A stretch of 64,000 nt of DNA from Dolomedes plantarius (GCA_907164885.2 OU015496.1:182065374-182129373); one strand, 5' to 3'; shown: positions 43,903 through 54,167, numbered from the stretch's first letter. Made by a program: numbers and translations. Notes: generated from the sequence alone by a model not told the origin.

Positions 43903-46900
43903 TCAATTTGGTAGCCGATTATGTCCCAGTCTATCAACGGGTTTCACCGTCCGGCCGTACTTGGTCTTTTTAAGCTGCCGTAACTGAGCAATCGGAGCTT
44001 CTTCTGACAGATATTGTCGCAGGTTCAAGTCCTCAACTTGGTTTCTCTGGAGCTCTAAAGGACAAAGACGTTGGTAAGGACGCAAAAGTTCTCCTGTTTT
44101 GGTTTTTACTCTTGCAAGTCGGGATTGACCATCCTTCCCTGGGTATAATTTTATCACCTTCGCTAATGGCCAATCAATACGTCTCAGCTGACCATCATCT
44201 ATGAAGACTAGATCGCCTTCTTTGATCTCGACACTTGTTTTTCGAGTTTTTGTGCATTCTCTTAAATATCCCAGGTATTCACTGCGAAACCGGCGACGAA
44301 GATCATCTCTGATTTTCTGTCTGTATGCGTATCTTCTGTGCATTATTGTCTCATCGATACTGTCGAAGTCTGGCACTCCTGTGTCACGAATATCTTTCAT
44401 GAACATCTCTGGAGTCAAAGCTATTAAATCTGATGAATCTTCTGAGATATATGTTAAGGGTCTGGAGTTGATAATACTTTCTGTATCACAGATAATTGTG
44501 TACAATTCCTCTAGTTGTAAGCAGGCTTTTCCTATCACCCTTTTCAGTATTGACTTGAGGATTCCTATTAACCTCTCCCAAAATCCTCCATACCAGGGCG
44601 CCGATGGTGGGATAAGTTTCCAATGAATTTTCCTTGTGGTTGCGTAATCTTGAATGTTTTCCCAGTTAACTGTGTTCAATTCTTTTCTACTACCTATCAT
44701 ATTTGTGCCATTGTCGGAGTATATGGTGTGCGGCCTACCTCTTCTGGCGATGAATCGCCTTAAAGCTTGCAACAGTCCATCAGTTGAAAGGGTTGTGGTA
44801 ATCTCCAGGTGAACCGCTCGAAAAACTGCACATGTAAACAGTACCACCCAGCATTTTCTACCATCCCTTAGAAATAGTGGTCCACACAGATCGACCCCTG
44901 TAATGTCGAAAACGTTGGCATCACGAACTCTGTCCTCAGGCAGGGGAGAGCTCATTACCTCAATGGGTTTTGCAGAAAATCTCTTACAGCGGGTACAGCT
45001 CCGTATAACTTTGCGAATCATCTTCCTGCACTTTAAAATCCAGAATCTTTCTCTCAAGATTGACATTAAAGTCTGCACCCCAGCATGACTTGATTTCTCG
45101 TGTTCTTTTCTGATCAGTTTGATGACAAGAGAATGATCAGATGGGAGGAGGATAGGATATCTGAATTCAGGCAAATCTTTTCTTCTCGAAATTTTTGATT
45201 CTATTCGGAGAATGCCTAAAGAATCAACAACAATTTTAAGGGTTTTTAATTTCTTATCTTCTGTCCCTTCAAAAGATTCTTTTTGCACCGTCTTAAAAAG
45301 TATCATCTCAGCTTTGTTCATTTCTTCTAACGTTAAATTGCCTAAGTTCTTGTTTACATTACTTGGCTTACAATTAAGCGAAAATCTCAAAATCCAGGCT
45401 GTGACGCGCACTAATTTGCTATATGAAGATATTTGGTCATAAATTTGTTTAATCGGACTCTCAATATTGGTCGCACCGATAACTGTCTTTTTCTTTTCCG
45501 AATTTGTTATATTAAAATCTGGAAATGCTTCGGATTTGGGCCATTCACCGGGAGGCTTCTTTAGCCAATCAGGACCTTCCCACCATTTAGATTTGGAGAG
45601 AGTTTCAGGACTGCATCCTCGAGAAGGTAAGTCAGCGGGATTCAAGGGTCCAGCTATATGATTCCACATTCCAGAATCGCTCAAAGATCTGATTTCTTTC
45701 ACCCTGTTATAAACGAAAGTGGCCCAGTTCTCATTTCGTTTGATCCAATAAATCGCGTTTCCTGAGTCTGACCAATAAAACGTTTGGATTTCTTCTAAGG
45801 ACAAATCATTCTTGACACTGTGCGCTAATCTTGCCCCGATCATACAAGCCAATAATTCAAGTCTTGGGATCGAGGTTGTTTTAATTGGAGCAACTCTAGA
45901 TCGGGCTTGTATCAATTGACATTCTACCGATTGTTCGGTTTTACTTCTAAGGAATATACACGTCGCGTATGCAGAACAACTTGCATCACAGAAAACATGC
46001 AACGATGTGTTTTCATTTATTTCAGGAAACTTTCGTGGAATTTCTATACCGTCTAAAAGTTTTAATCGGTATGCCCAATCTGCGAATTTCTTGGAGATCG
46101 TTTTAGGAAGCTCGGCATCCCAACCAATCTTAAGTTTCCAGCATTCTTGTAACAGTATTTTTGGCATCAATGTTACTGGAGTTAAAAAACCTTGAGGATC
46201 GTAGATCTGGTTTGCTGTAGACAAAATTAGCCGTTTATTTATTTGGCCATCGAAAATAACGTTAATATTTTTCAGGTCACAGCTCAATGTATCATTTCTA
46301 ACGTTCCATTTAAGACCTAACAGAGAAACAACTTCTTCCTTATGTAACTCGTTGCTCTGAGTTTCTGGCATTAGTGAGAAAGGGTTTTCTAAAATGTCTT
46401 CTTCCCAATCTTCAGATCTAAGTTTATTGTATACCCAGGCTCGGAGATCGAATTTTCCCGAGAACATAAGTTCCCTTGATTTGTGGACAAAGTCCTTTAA
46501 TTCATCTAAAGAGTCTACGCTAGTAACACAATTGTCGACATACATCGACTTTCTTAATTTATTAGCCACTCTTTCCAAGTGTTTGGGTGAGTTTGTCATG
46601 AGATGTTCTAACGTGGCGGCCAATATAAATGGACTTGAGCTGACCCCGAAAACTAGACGTCTATGTCTTAACACTTTCAATTTTTCAGGATTGCCCTCTT
46701 CCCACCAAAGGAATCGCAGATAGTCTCTATCTTGCGGGTTGATGTTAATTTGGAGAAAAGCCCTGCGTATATCAGCTGTGAGCCCATATTTTCCAAGCCG
46801 AAAGCGATTTAAAATACTCGGAATCAATTCTATTAGGTTGGGTCCCTTTTCCAAACAGTCGTTCAAGGAAAGGGAATTTTTGCCCTTCGCAGACGCGTCA

Positions 46901-47151
46901 AAAACAGGACGAATCTTTGCCGTCGAGGATTCTTTGACTACAGCCCGGTGTGGTAAATAATAGCACTGAGAAAGTTCAATTTTAGTGTCTATTACTTCTT
47001 CAATGATATTCTCATTCAACCATTCTCGAAACACGTTTTGGTAGGCTTCAAGATGTCCAGTTTCTTTCAGTTTTTTTACTGTCGATTTTAATCTTACTTC
47101 AGCAGCTGATTTGTTATTTAAAATAAAAGTTCGCTCCCGCACCCATGGCAA
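43903..47151 (-). CDS. BEL/Pao pol: reverse transcriptase, RNase H, integrase
   Basis: An uninterrupted 1082-codon block that makes and inserts cDNA of the element. Reverse transcriptase: first Asp in LTADIRRAF (residue ~127) and YVDN (204-207), the BEL variant of YxDD. RNase H: Asp in VFCDAS (~389), Glu in RLELLA (~432), Asp in WSDSGN (~462) and a late Asp in NPADLPS (~507). Integrase: HHCC zinc site (His 684 and 689, Cys 719 and 722), then Asp in GVDLCGP (754), Asp in YSDNG (813) and Glu in GGFWERL (859), the D,D-35-E core, and a basic C-terminal domain. The first Met shown is arbitrary: the same frame reaches upstream (RYTISLPW) to about 47193, where a frame break separates it from protease. 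All catalytic residues are present. It belongs to an endogenous retroelement and is not a host gene. Confidence 0.9.
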   Translation of the reverse strand: MPWVRERTFILNNKSAAEVRLKSTVKKLKETGHLEAYQNVFREWLNENIIEEVIDTKIELSQCYYLPHRAVVKESSTAKIRPVFDASAKGKNSLSLNDCLEKGPNLIELIPSILNRFRLGKYGLTADIRRAFLQININPQDRDYLRFLWWEEGNPEKLKVLRHRRLVFGVSSSPFILAATLEHLMTNSPKHLERVANKLRKSMYVDNCVTSVDSLDELKDFVHKSRELMFSGKFDLRAWVYNKLRSEDWEEDILENPFSLMPETQSNELHKEEVVSLLGLKWNVRNDTLSCDLKNINVIFDGQINKRLILSTANQIYDPQGFLTPVTLMPKILLQECWKLKIGWDAELPKTISKKFADWAYRLKLLDGIEIPRKFPEINENTSLHVFCDASCSAYATCIFLRSKTEQSVECQLIQARSRVAPIKTTSIPRLELLACMIGARLAHSVKNDLSLEEIQTFYWSDSGNAIYWIKRNENWATFVYNRVKEIRSLSDSGMWNHIAGPLNPADLPSRGCSPETLSKSKWWEGPDWLKKPPGEWPKSEAFPDFNITNSEKKKTVIGATNIESPIKQIYDQISSYSKLVRVTAWILRFSLNCKPSNVNKNLGNLTLEEMNKAEMILFKTVQKESFEGTEDKKLKTLKIVVDSLGILRIESKISRRKDLPEFRYPILLPSDHSLVIKLIRKEHEKSSHAGVQTLMSILRERFWILKCRKMIRKVIRSCTRCKRFSAKPIEVMSSPLPEDRVRDANVFDITGVDLCGPLFLRDGRKCWVVLFTCAVFRAVHLEITTTLSTDGLLQALRRFIARRGRPHTIYSDNGTNMIGSRKELNTVNWENIQDYATTRKIHWKLIPPSAPWYGGFWERLIGILKSILKRVIGKACLQLEELYTIICDTESIINSRPLTYISEDSSDLIALTPEMFMKDIRDTGVPDFDSIDETIMHRRYAYRQKIRDDLRRRFRSEYLGYLRECTKTRKTSVEIKEGDLVFIDDGQLRRIDWPLAKVIKLYPGKDGQSRLARVKTKTGELLRPYQRLCPLELQRNQVEDLNLRQYLSEEAPIAQLRQLKKTKYGRTVKPVDRLGHNRLPN

Positions 47152-49200
47152 AGAGATTGTGTAGCGGCCACCAGATTCCCTCTCAACTGTGTTATTTAAG
47201 CAACTCTGTTTTAGCTTCTGCTTCCAGCTCGGCTTTTGTTTGTTTTTCGGAGGGCTCTTTAATACCTATTACATCTAACTCCCATAAGTCAGAAAGCTTT
47301 CTTTCTGTTGAAGTAAAGATAATGCTGATATGGTTTCATTCCTAGTAGGTTCACTTTCAACGGGTGTCTTACCGATCAGCGACCATCCTAGTCTTGTTTC
47401 GATTGCGATAACACCACATTCTAACTCTATGATATTCCCAGTTAAGAGTTTTTCCACATACGTCAGCCCCTATCAACAAATTGATTTCTTCATTCTCTAA
47501 TTTATCGTTACAACTGAGGTCAGAAAAGTTTATTCCCTTTTTTACAGCCTCGCTAATCCACGGACCATTTCTGATCTTAGGGACCTCTGTACAAATTTTA
47601 TCTTGATCATAGACATCAAAATTGCAACAATAATTTCCGGATAAGTTACTCAGGTGAATTTGTATTTACAATGTTTTTCGAACTTCTTCTAGCCCACCGA
47701 ATAGGCTATGATGCATCTTTTCGTGACCTGTCGCTACGTAACCCATCTTTTTAATTATATTTGTAGAGAGGTAACTGAATTGTGATCCCGAATCGTACAG
47801 AGCTCTAATCAATATCTGTTCATTATTGTTTTTATTAAGCAGACGAACCAATAAAGTCTGCAACACAACGTTTTGTCGACAAGTTTTATTTGATAAAGCA
47901 TGATCAGTACTTGCAGAAATCCCTTTAAAGAAACATCACCTTTTTCTGCTTCAGTTTCTTTTGTCGTCTCAGGGCACATGACAGCAAGATGTCTTCTAAA
48001 CATCTCTTACATTTAACATACGACTTGCAAGATTTTACCCGGTGGCCTAGCTTCAAACACGAAAAACAAATTCCCCTTTTAAGCAGGAACTCTTTTTTTT
48101 CTTTCATATTTTATTGCTGAACAATTTGCAATCGTATAAAGGATGTTCATTCTCACAAAACAGGCATCTGTCTTTATTTATTGCTGTTTCATTTAATAGC
48201 AACGCAGTGGTTTGCTTTCCCCCCGAAAAAGCCGCAGACTTGTTGACGCGAAATTGTTTATCTGTGTGAACTATCGCTTCACTACTAATGGTCAATGACA
48301 ACATGCGTTCTCTACTAATCACTTCCGCTTTCAAAATCTGAAGTATTTCATCTACTTTCCATTCATCTGATCCGCATTTTTTAGTGATCTCTAAAACTAT
48401 ATCAGAAGGCAACAATTTATCAATATTGGAGCTAACAGGCTCCCATAATTTTCAGAGTTATTCCAAGTGCATTTAAACTTCTGATTTGTGTCTCGCACGA
48501 ATCTAATAATTTTCTTAGAGCTTGTACAATCTGAGGATCGTTTTACGGGATGCAGAGTAAGAGTTTGTTAAGAGTGAATTAGTTACTAATTGTTTCTTTC
48601 CGAACCTTTCCGCAAGGGTATCAACAACCGACTGATAGTTATTGTTTGTAATCGCAAAACCTTCTATTGATCGAGCTGCATCGCCTGTAAGATACGATTT
48701 TAGATAACTGAGTCTTTCTACATTAGACAAATCTTGTTTTTTTATGAATGGCGGACTCGAACTGGTCCCAAACCTTTGCCAATCACAAAATTCTCCATTG
48801 AACTTTTTCAATAGTAAGCAGTGGTAATTTAATAAAGGGGGATTCGACCTGCTCGTTTTTCAATAAATTTTGTCCCTTCAATATCATCATTTGCCGTAGG
48901 AATTGAAATTGAGGGTTTACATTTTGCAACTGCTCTTATTTTTTCGTTTCGCTTTTAATATGTTAGTAGTGTACTCATCACATTTCAGAACTTCCTCGTT
49001 AATCTCCTCTAATTTTGAGATCGCAGTTTGAATTTCAGTATCTAACTGTATTAATTCCTCTTGTTTCAAAGTTAACTCATCCAAGAGGTCTTCTAAGTGT
49101 TCTATACTAACGTTTTCATCTAAAATAGATGTTTCTGTTTTCGTTATTAACTTCGTAGCGAGCGATCTAAGTGTACTCCGTTTTTGTTTGGCTTATCCAT
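47152..49200 (-). pseudogene. BEL/Pao gag and protease, frameshifted
   Basis: Gag probably starts at the ATG at 49198-49200 (MDKPNKNGV). A Glu/Leu-rich coiled stretch follows a frame change, then a nucleocapsid-like core (48515-48811, FNGEFCDWQRF ... YLTGDAARSIEGF), a second gag block (48104-48415) and zinc knuckles (CFSCLKLGHRVKSC, CKRC) at 47925-48107. The aspartic protease active site is LYDSGSQFSYLS in 47666-47866, with its downstream part at 47275-47457. Each block is intact but adjacent blocks are in different frames, with single-base offsets. True decay and uncorrected assembly indels are both possible. The clean pol and the indel-dominated LTR differences favour assembly indels for at least some. 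Confidence 0.75.
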
Positions 49201-49305
49201 CTTTTACTTTTTAGTTAATGTTTCTTTAGATTCAAATCTTAAATAACTTCAACTATCATTTATTAAAGCCAATCTTAATAGCAATCAAAAAATATAACAG
49301 CAGTC

Positions 49306-49323
49306 CTGTCGCGGGACGCCAAT
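49306..49323 (-). promoter_or_regulatory. BEL primer-binding site
   Basis: On the minus strand, a few bases after the 5' LTR, the sequence reads TTGGCGTCCCGCGACAGG. A TTGGCG(A/T)CCC-type stretch at this position is where a tRNA 3' end primes first-strand synthesis. The exact tRNA is not assigned. Confidence 0.55.
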
Positions 49324-49327
49324 TTTA

Positions 49328-49760
49328 TGTGGGATCTAAATATTCTTTTATCCAATTGTTTACTTTAATTGAATATCAATAAGGCTTCTTACCTTGTTCC
49401 CACGTGGTTCTTTTTTGCTGCTGGTTATTCTGTACATCAAGTTGCTATCTTATTCTTAAAGAATATTAAAACTGAAGTCACACTAAACAACACTACGATC
49501 ATGAATATTATTATATTTTCCTTGGTTAGATACTTTACACATTACGGACCTTAAAAGATATACAATTTCTAAGCTAACTATTTACAACATTGAATATTAA
49601 TTATCGGAAGTTTCTCATCTCTGACTGAGACGTCTATCATGCTTCGCGATCAAAACAGTTCTGCTAGTCGTACATAAAGTCTCGGATGCTGGAGCTGAGA
49701 AATTGTCGGGTGATGCTGCTGTTTACGTCACCTGATCGCGTTCTTTCGAATTCGGCGACA
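49328..49760 (-). repeat. BEL 5' LTR
   Basis: 433 bp, TG...CA. Pairs with 43437-43866 along its full length. Confidence 0.95.
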
Positions 49761-49765
49761 CCTTC

Positions 49766-50463
49766 CTTCCGTCAAAATAAAGTCTCTTCAGTGGTTCCAG
49801 CTGTCTTTCATTTCCTTGCTGATATTCTTTCCGAATTTTTTTCCCTCTCTCTTCTTATTTTATGTATATCAATTACAATTAAAGTGTCTGTTTTTGTAAT
49901 CATCCCCAAATCTTCCAAAAACAGTGCTTGTAATGATGGCTCCACCCCGATCTGAAACTCCGGTTCTCTCACAAGTTATAGCTACTGCTGGGTATCGACT
50001 TGATCGTAACGTCTTTTTCCCTTCAGATTGAGTCATCCTGGATGTGGATGGGGAAGGCTTCAAGTAATCTGTGTCTCTATCGGAGTTATGTGGATCACGT
50101 CAGAATCTGGATCAGGAAATATGAGTCTACATGGAGAAACAGATGGCAAAACGCTTATTTTAAGACTTAATGCTTCTGTCTCTTTCTGCGTGCTATCGGC
50201 TCATTTCCTCAGCTTTCAGTTTCTGTTTAAGTCAACTGCGCCTATGGACATTTGCCTAAATGCCCGTTTGTCTATAAGAAAAGTTCTTTCCCATTTCAAG
50301 GATCCTATTATGCTTTGGGCAAGAACATTTGTTAAAGAAACACACTTACATGAAGAAATGTCGAACAATTTCCGTGAATCTTTCAAGAAGGTTTTAAGCT
50401 TCGTTTGTAAAGTTGTGTGTGACAATGTTTTCATGCCAAAAATTTCTTTACCTTTCTGAACGC
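49766..50463 (-). pseudogene. Unclassified transposase, N-terminal part, frameshifted
   Basis: Minus-strand pieces at 50216-50434 and 49869-50063, with further codons to the BEL junction, precede the C-terminal part at 41962-43431. Landmarks: WERTFLIDKRAFRQ, then YPAVAITCERTGVSDRGGA (an Arg-rich, helix-turn-helix-like stretch), and just before the junction a LKRLYFDGRKD motif whose Asp is a candidate catalytic residue. Several stops and frame changes separate them. BEL inserted immediately after this motif. Confidence 0.6.
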
Positions 50464-50936
50464 AGTGTGTCAGCTGCTGCCTTTCTGTATTAAGTTTCGT
50501 ATTACCTCTGTATTTTATTTAAGAACAAAATGACGAGTTGCATACCAAAACAATGGAAATACGCATTATTAACTCTATGGTAAAAATCTGCTAAAAATCA
50601 CGGCCGAAATGGAGACGGAAGATATTTTTTGTTTTTCCCAAAACTTTGCCATACGTGACCTACCACCAGTACCCAACTTTTCCGCACTAGGGCAAAAACA
50701 AATTCGAAAACTTTTTTTTTACGCTCCGCCCTAGTACACATTCAGGTGTAGACGACATCTTTTGAGATTAGGTAAATCCCAATAAAGTATAAAAGCCCAA
50801 TAAAGTATTACAACACAAACAATGGATAAGAAATTCCAAACTAAAATATTAAAACGTATGGATTATTAGTTATTATAGTAATTTCTTTTCTTTCTTTTTT
50901 TTTGTAAATACAGATTTTTAATTGATTTTTGTTTTA

Positions 50937-50994
50937 AATTGTAAAATCATTTGCGTACCGGTGCTGGTACGCGTACCCAAGGTTGGGAACACTG
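50937..50994. mobile_element. hAT right terminus
   Basis: Ends CCAAGGTTGGGAACACTG, which reads CAGTGTTCCCAACCTTGG from outside, a common hAT end. GGTACGCGTACC-type palindromes lie just inside. The left partner was not found. Confidence 0.45.
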
Positions 50995-51524
50995 CCCTAC
51001 AGGATGAACCCCACCGGGGGGGGGGGGGGAACCCGCAGCAGGCAACCTACCCACGCACGAAAACAAGCAGCACCCCAGCGTCACAGGCCCCACAGGAGCG
51101 ACTGGACAGTATGCGAGCAGCAAAGTAGAAGGAGCCATTTAGGATGGGTTAACTAAATTTGGAATAGAGGCAGAGGCCAAAACTGGATGTTCGAGAGGCA
51201 CAGAAAGGGCCGCGACACGTAATTAGAGAGGGTGGCACGAAACGCGGAGCAGAGGAGAATAACAGAACCAAAGAGTTAGGACCGTTGCATCGACTTTACC
51301 TGGGACGAAAGGCTCTTAAAACGGTGTCTGATCAATTTTGAGAGGCGACAGCCATAACCCTGGGCCCTTATCTCGCGACATCAAAATCAACGTCGCGATT
51401 TAGACCCACCCGCGGAATCCCGTGAAGTGGCTGCTTAAAAATATCCTTTGACTGGAGTCCTCCGAAGAAACTTCGGGAAAATAACCCGAGAAAAGAAGTT
51501 TAAACGGTTTAAACCTATCGGATT
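50995..51524. other. G+C-rich unassigned segment
   Basis: Contains a G run at about 51016-51030. The stretch to about 51420 has G+C content above its surroundings and might be the 3' end of a LINE. No reverse transcriptase motif is visible, so nothing is called. Confidence 0.3.
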
Positions 51525-51926
51525 CGTTCACCCTATCGGATTCGCTCACCTCCATGTAACCTATAGAGGAAATGTATCCAAGGATTGCGGACCTGGATTT
51601 AAAGCTTTTTTTAAAAATTGTACTCCGTAATAGAGAAAGTAATTCTACACCTTGGGGGCATTTTTCGTTTGAAAACAATGCAATAATATTTTAAAGTTTA
51701 ATTATTCGGGGGGAAATCTGGTTAGTGTGTTGTTTAAACACTAATCAATTCATTTGGTGGACGAAATTTTATAAAATGAATCCTGTCGCGAGGTGCAGAA
51801 AATTTCACGCTATCTGAAATACCATTTTTATTGTATAATTAGATTATGTAGCTGTTCATAGTAGACAAATTTCACCACATGTTGACATTGAGGTGAGCGA
51901 AATCCACTAGGGTAGTACACAGCAGC
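51525..51926. mobile_element. TTAA-type MITE family 'GGCTGC', copy 3, left end damaged
   Basis: Contains the family's subterminal sequence GGATTCGCTCACCTCCATGT and the partner ATTGAGGTGAGCGAAATCC, and ends AGTACACAGCAGCATTAAG. At the left an 18-bp stretch (ctatcggattcgttcacc) is tandemly repeated and the outer terminus is missing. Confidence 0.7.
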
Positions 51927-52362
51927 ATTAAGTCAAGTGAGTTTGTCCACTCTCCAAGATTAGAGCCGAAATTCCCATCGATTTTGGTCACACATTCTCT
52001 CAAGCTATTGCTCAAAAAGAATAAAAAATTCATCTAATTTTTACCATTACAGAGTAAGAGGTTTTGTGTCTAGATCGATGTGTTCGAAGTTCAATGCATC
52101 TGCAGTTAAACAGACAAGTGGTGAATTGAACGAAGCTTTTTTTAAGGGGACAAGAGACTTTCAATCTCAGTTCTTTTTTTTTTTTCTTTATTCTAAACGT
52201 TTAAGTCTATGTACAGAATGAGAATAATTAACATTCTTTTTTACTACATTAAAGACACTTAGAATTCAAAATAAGGATTTTTTTTTCAGAATAATGCCTG
52301 TTTTCAAAAAGTCTAACATTGTTCAAAACACTCCACGCGCAATATCATTTAAAAACTTTTGA
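51927..52362. other. Unassigned DNA
   Basis: No feature beyond a T-rich tract near 52170. Confidence 0.3.
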
Positions 52363-53195
52363 TCTATATATATAAAACAGTTCCCTGACTGACTGATTGA
52401 CAGATAATGCACAGACCAAACCGCTGGACCTAAAGGGCTGAAATTTTGCAAGGCAATTCTTCTTATAGTGTAGGGATGCATTAAGAAAGACTTTTGAAAA
52501 ATACTTAGATTTTTTTAATTAAATTTTTAAGCTGTTTTTGTAAAAAATTTTTAAGTTTGCATTCAAAATAATAATCTGAGGGTTATAAAATTTATATCAC
52601 AAGAAAGATCACAAAAATTTCTTCAAAATGAAATCTTTTTTCGAATCTTTACCTTTATTTTCTGATTTTTTGGTGAATTTTTAAAGACTAATTTTTAGAA
52701 TTTAATTTATTAAATGCTGATCACGTGGATAGTACATACTTTAAATTAATTTTGCGTCACGTGAATAACAGCGAAATAAAATGACAAAAAATATCAAAAT
52801 ACATTAAAAGATATAATTCAACCACTAGACTAATTGAGATTGAATTTTTTAAAAGAATTTTATTCAAATTAGTATGTTTTATGGATATTAATTAAACCTA
52901 TATATAAAACTGCAATTTCCCTTCAAAGTATTCTTCGCCATGACGATAAATAAGTCTCAAGGCCATACTTTAAAATACGCTGGCGTAGATGTAAGAGAAA
53001 ATTGTTTCTCCCACGGTCAGGTTTACGTAGCTTGCTCACGCGTGAGTTCGTGAACGAGCATGGTAATATTAGTTCCTCCCAATGAAGAAACAAAAAATAT
53101 TGTTTATAAGCAAATCCTTTAAAAAGCAATTTCCTTATTTTTCATTGTAATTATCCTAAAATGTACTCCGTAGCGAAGCACGGGTATTCAGCTAG
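52363..53195 (+). mobile_element. Helitron, internally deleted, keeping the helicase end
   Basis: Starts A|TCTATATATATAAAACAG with the following words CTGACTGACTGATTGACAG and CCGCTGGACCTAAAGGGCTG, which recur in arthropod Helitrons. It ends GTAGCGAAGCACGGGTATTC then AGCTAG, followed by T. A fragment of the Pif1-type helicase lies near the 3' end. Helitrons move by rolling-circle replication between A and T. Length 833 bp against several kb for an autonomous copy. Confidence 0.85.
52919..53122 (+). pseudogene. Helitron Pif1-like helicase, last ~65 codons
   Basis: The frame contains [20 protein letters not shown], then [15 protein letters not shown]. These are the last helicase motifs (V and VI) of Pif1-type proteins, where family members read [11 protein letters not shown](S/T)L and FSHGQLYVA(C/L)SRV. 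An in-frame stop follows SRVSS, after which TSMVILVPPNEETKNIVYKQ continues the usual C-terminus to the stop at 53122. The Rep nuclease and the ATP-binding motifs are absent, so it cannot support transposition. Confidence 0.85.
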
Positions 53196-53569
53196 TTTTT
53201 TAATATAAGTTTATCATATGCTTATAAACAACTTTGCGTTGATTTATATCTTGTGTGAATCTTAATCGTAATAGAAGTATTAAATAATTTTTTTTATTCT
53301 TCTTCTTAGTTTTTATGTTTTTATTTTATTTCATGGTCTATAAATGTGAAAAATATTTGAGGTTTCAAAGAACTATGCACAGTTTTATGAAAAACACTTC
53401 AATTAACAATCCTAAGAAATCTGGAAGAAATCAGAAAGAAAAAATATGAATGCGCATGAAGAATTTCGAAAAATTCTAGCATTTTTGAAAAACAAGCCTT
53501 ATTCTTCCACAGAATGCTTATTTGTGAATTCTAAGTGAATTCAATGCGGTTAAAAAGAAAGAATACTAA
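53196..53569. other. Unassigned DNA
   Basis: A/T-rich, nothing recognised. Confidence 0.3.
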
Positions 53570-54163
53570 GGCTACTGTGTACTAATCCTACGGGTTTGGT
53601 TTGGAGCAATACGGTCAACATTTTGCTGCACGAGGGTTAATTGGACGGGACCTACAGTTTAAAGCCGATTCCGAACCGCTACAAACATTCATGCCAATAG
53701 TGGAGCTCCAACCCACAGGATCTGAACCGAATTTCAGCGCCCTAGCCATTCGGCCATCACCTGGCCTAACCCTATTGGATTTGCTCACCTCGATGTCAAC
53801 CTATGGTGAAAATTTGTCTACTATTTACAGCTACATAAATGATGATAATCCAATACAAATGGTATTTTCAGATAGCTTGAAATTTTCTGCACCTTGCGAC
53901 AGGATTCATTTATAAATTTTGTCCACCAAAGAAATTGATGAGCGTTTAAAACACACTATACTATTTTTTCCTCGAATAATTTAAATTTTAAAATATTTGC
54001 ATTTTTTTAATGAAAAATGCCCCAAGGTGTAAAATTTCTTTATTTATTATGGAGTACAATTAAAAAAAAAATCTTTAAATCCAAACCGGCATTTTTTGGA
54101 CACATTTTCTCCATAGGTTAACATTGAAATGAGCGAATCTAATAGGGTTGGTACACAGCAGCC
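53570..54163. mobile_element. TTAA-type MITE family 'GGCTGC', copy 4 (contains nested SINE)
   Basis: Starts GGCTACTGTGTACTAATCC after CTAA and ends GTACACAGCAGCC before TTAA at 54164-54167. A SINE interrupts the left terminal repeat at about 53590-53767, with the MITE resuming as TAACCCTATTGGATTTGC. Confidence 0.8.
53590..53767 (-). mobile_element. tRNA-derived SINE inserted in the MITE
   Basis: Same family and orientation as 15503-15677: it shares AAAGCCGATTCCGAAC, CATTCGGCCATCACC and the TTTGGTTTGGAGC end. The B-box region (TGGAGCTCCAACCCACAG) is mutated, so it is unlikely to be transcribed. Near-duplicate flanks TAATCCTA and TAACCCTA are probable target copies. Confidence 0.75.
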
Positions 54164-54167
54164 TTAA

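Larger units (their letters stand above)
43437..49760 (-). mobile_element. BEL/Pao LTR retrotransposon
   Basis: Complete structure: LTRs at 43437-43866 (3') and 49328-49760 (5'), each TG...CA when read on the minus strand; 5-bp target copies CCTTC at 43432-43436 and 49761-49765; a primer-binding site just inside the 5' LTR; gag, protease, reverse transcriptase, RNase H and integrase in that order. The order with integrase last and the YVDN/BEL-type RNase H identify the BEL/Pao superfamily. It interrupts the transposase of the surrounding DNA transposon. Near-identical LTRs suggest recent insertion. Confidence 0.95.
41812..50733 (-). mobile_element. Unclassified DNA transposon with ~200-bp terminal inverted repeats, hosting a BEL element
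   Basis: Left end 41812-42008 and right end about 50536-50733 are inverted copies. Both start TAGGGCGGAGCGTAAAAAAA, continue through GCCCTAGTGCGGAAAAGTTG and still match at ATTTCCATTGTTTTG, with few differences. Removing the BEL element (43437-49760, plus one target copy) leaves about 2.6 kb. That DNA carries pieces of one long minus-strand protein with no similarity I can assign to a named superfamily. The target duplication is unclear. Confidence 0.8.

Noticed and set aside
44201..47345. Several plus-strand ORFs of 61-141 codons
   Set aside because: They are antisense shadows of the intact BEL pol frame and have no family features.
51000..51420. G+C-rich block considered as LINE 3' end or CpG island promoter
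   Set aside because: No reverse transcriptase motif, tail repeat, target duplication or adjoining exon could be found.
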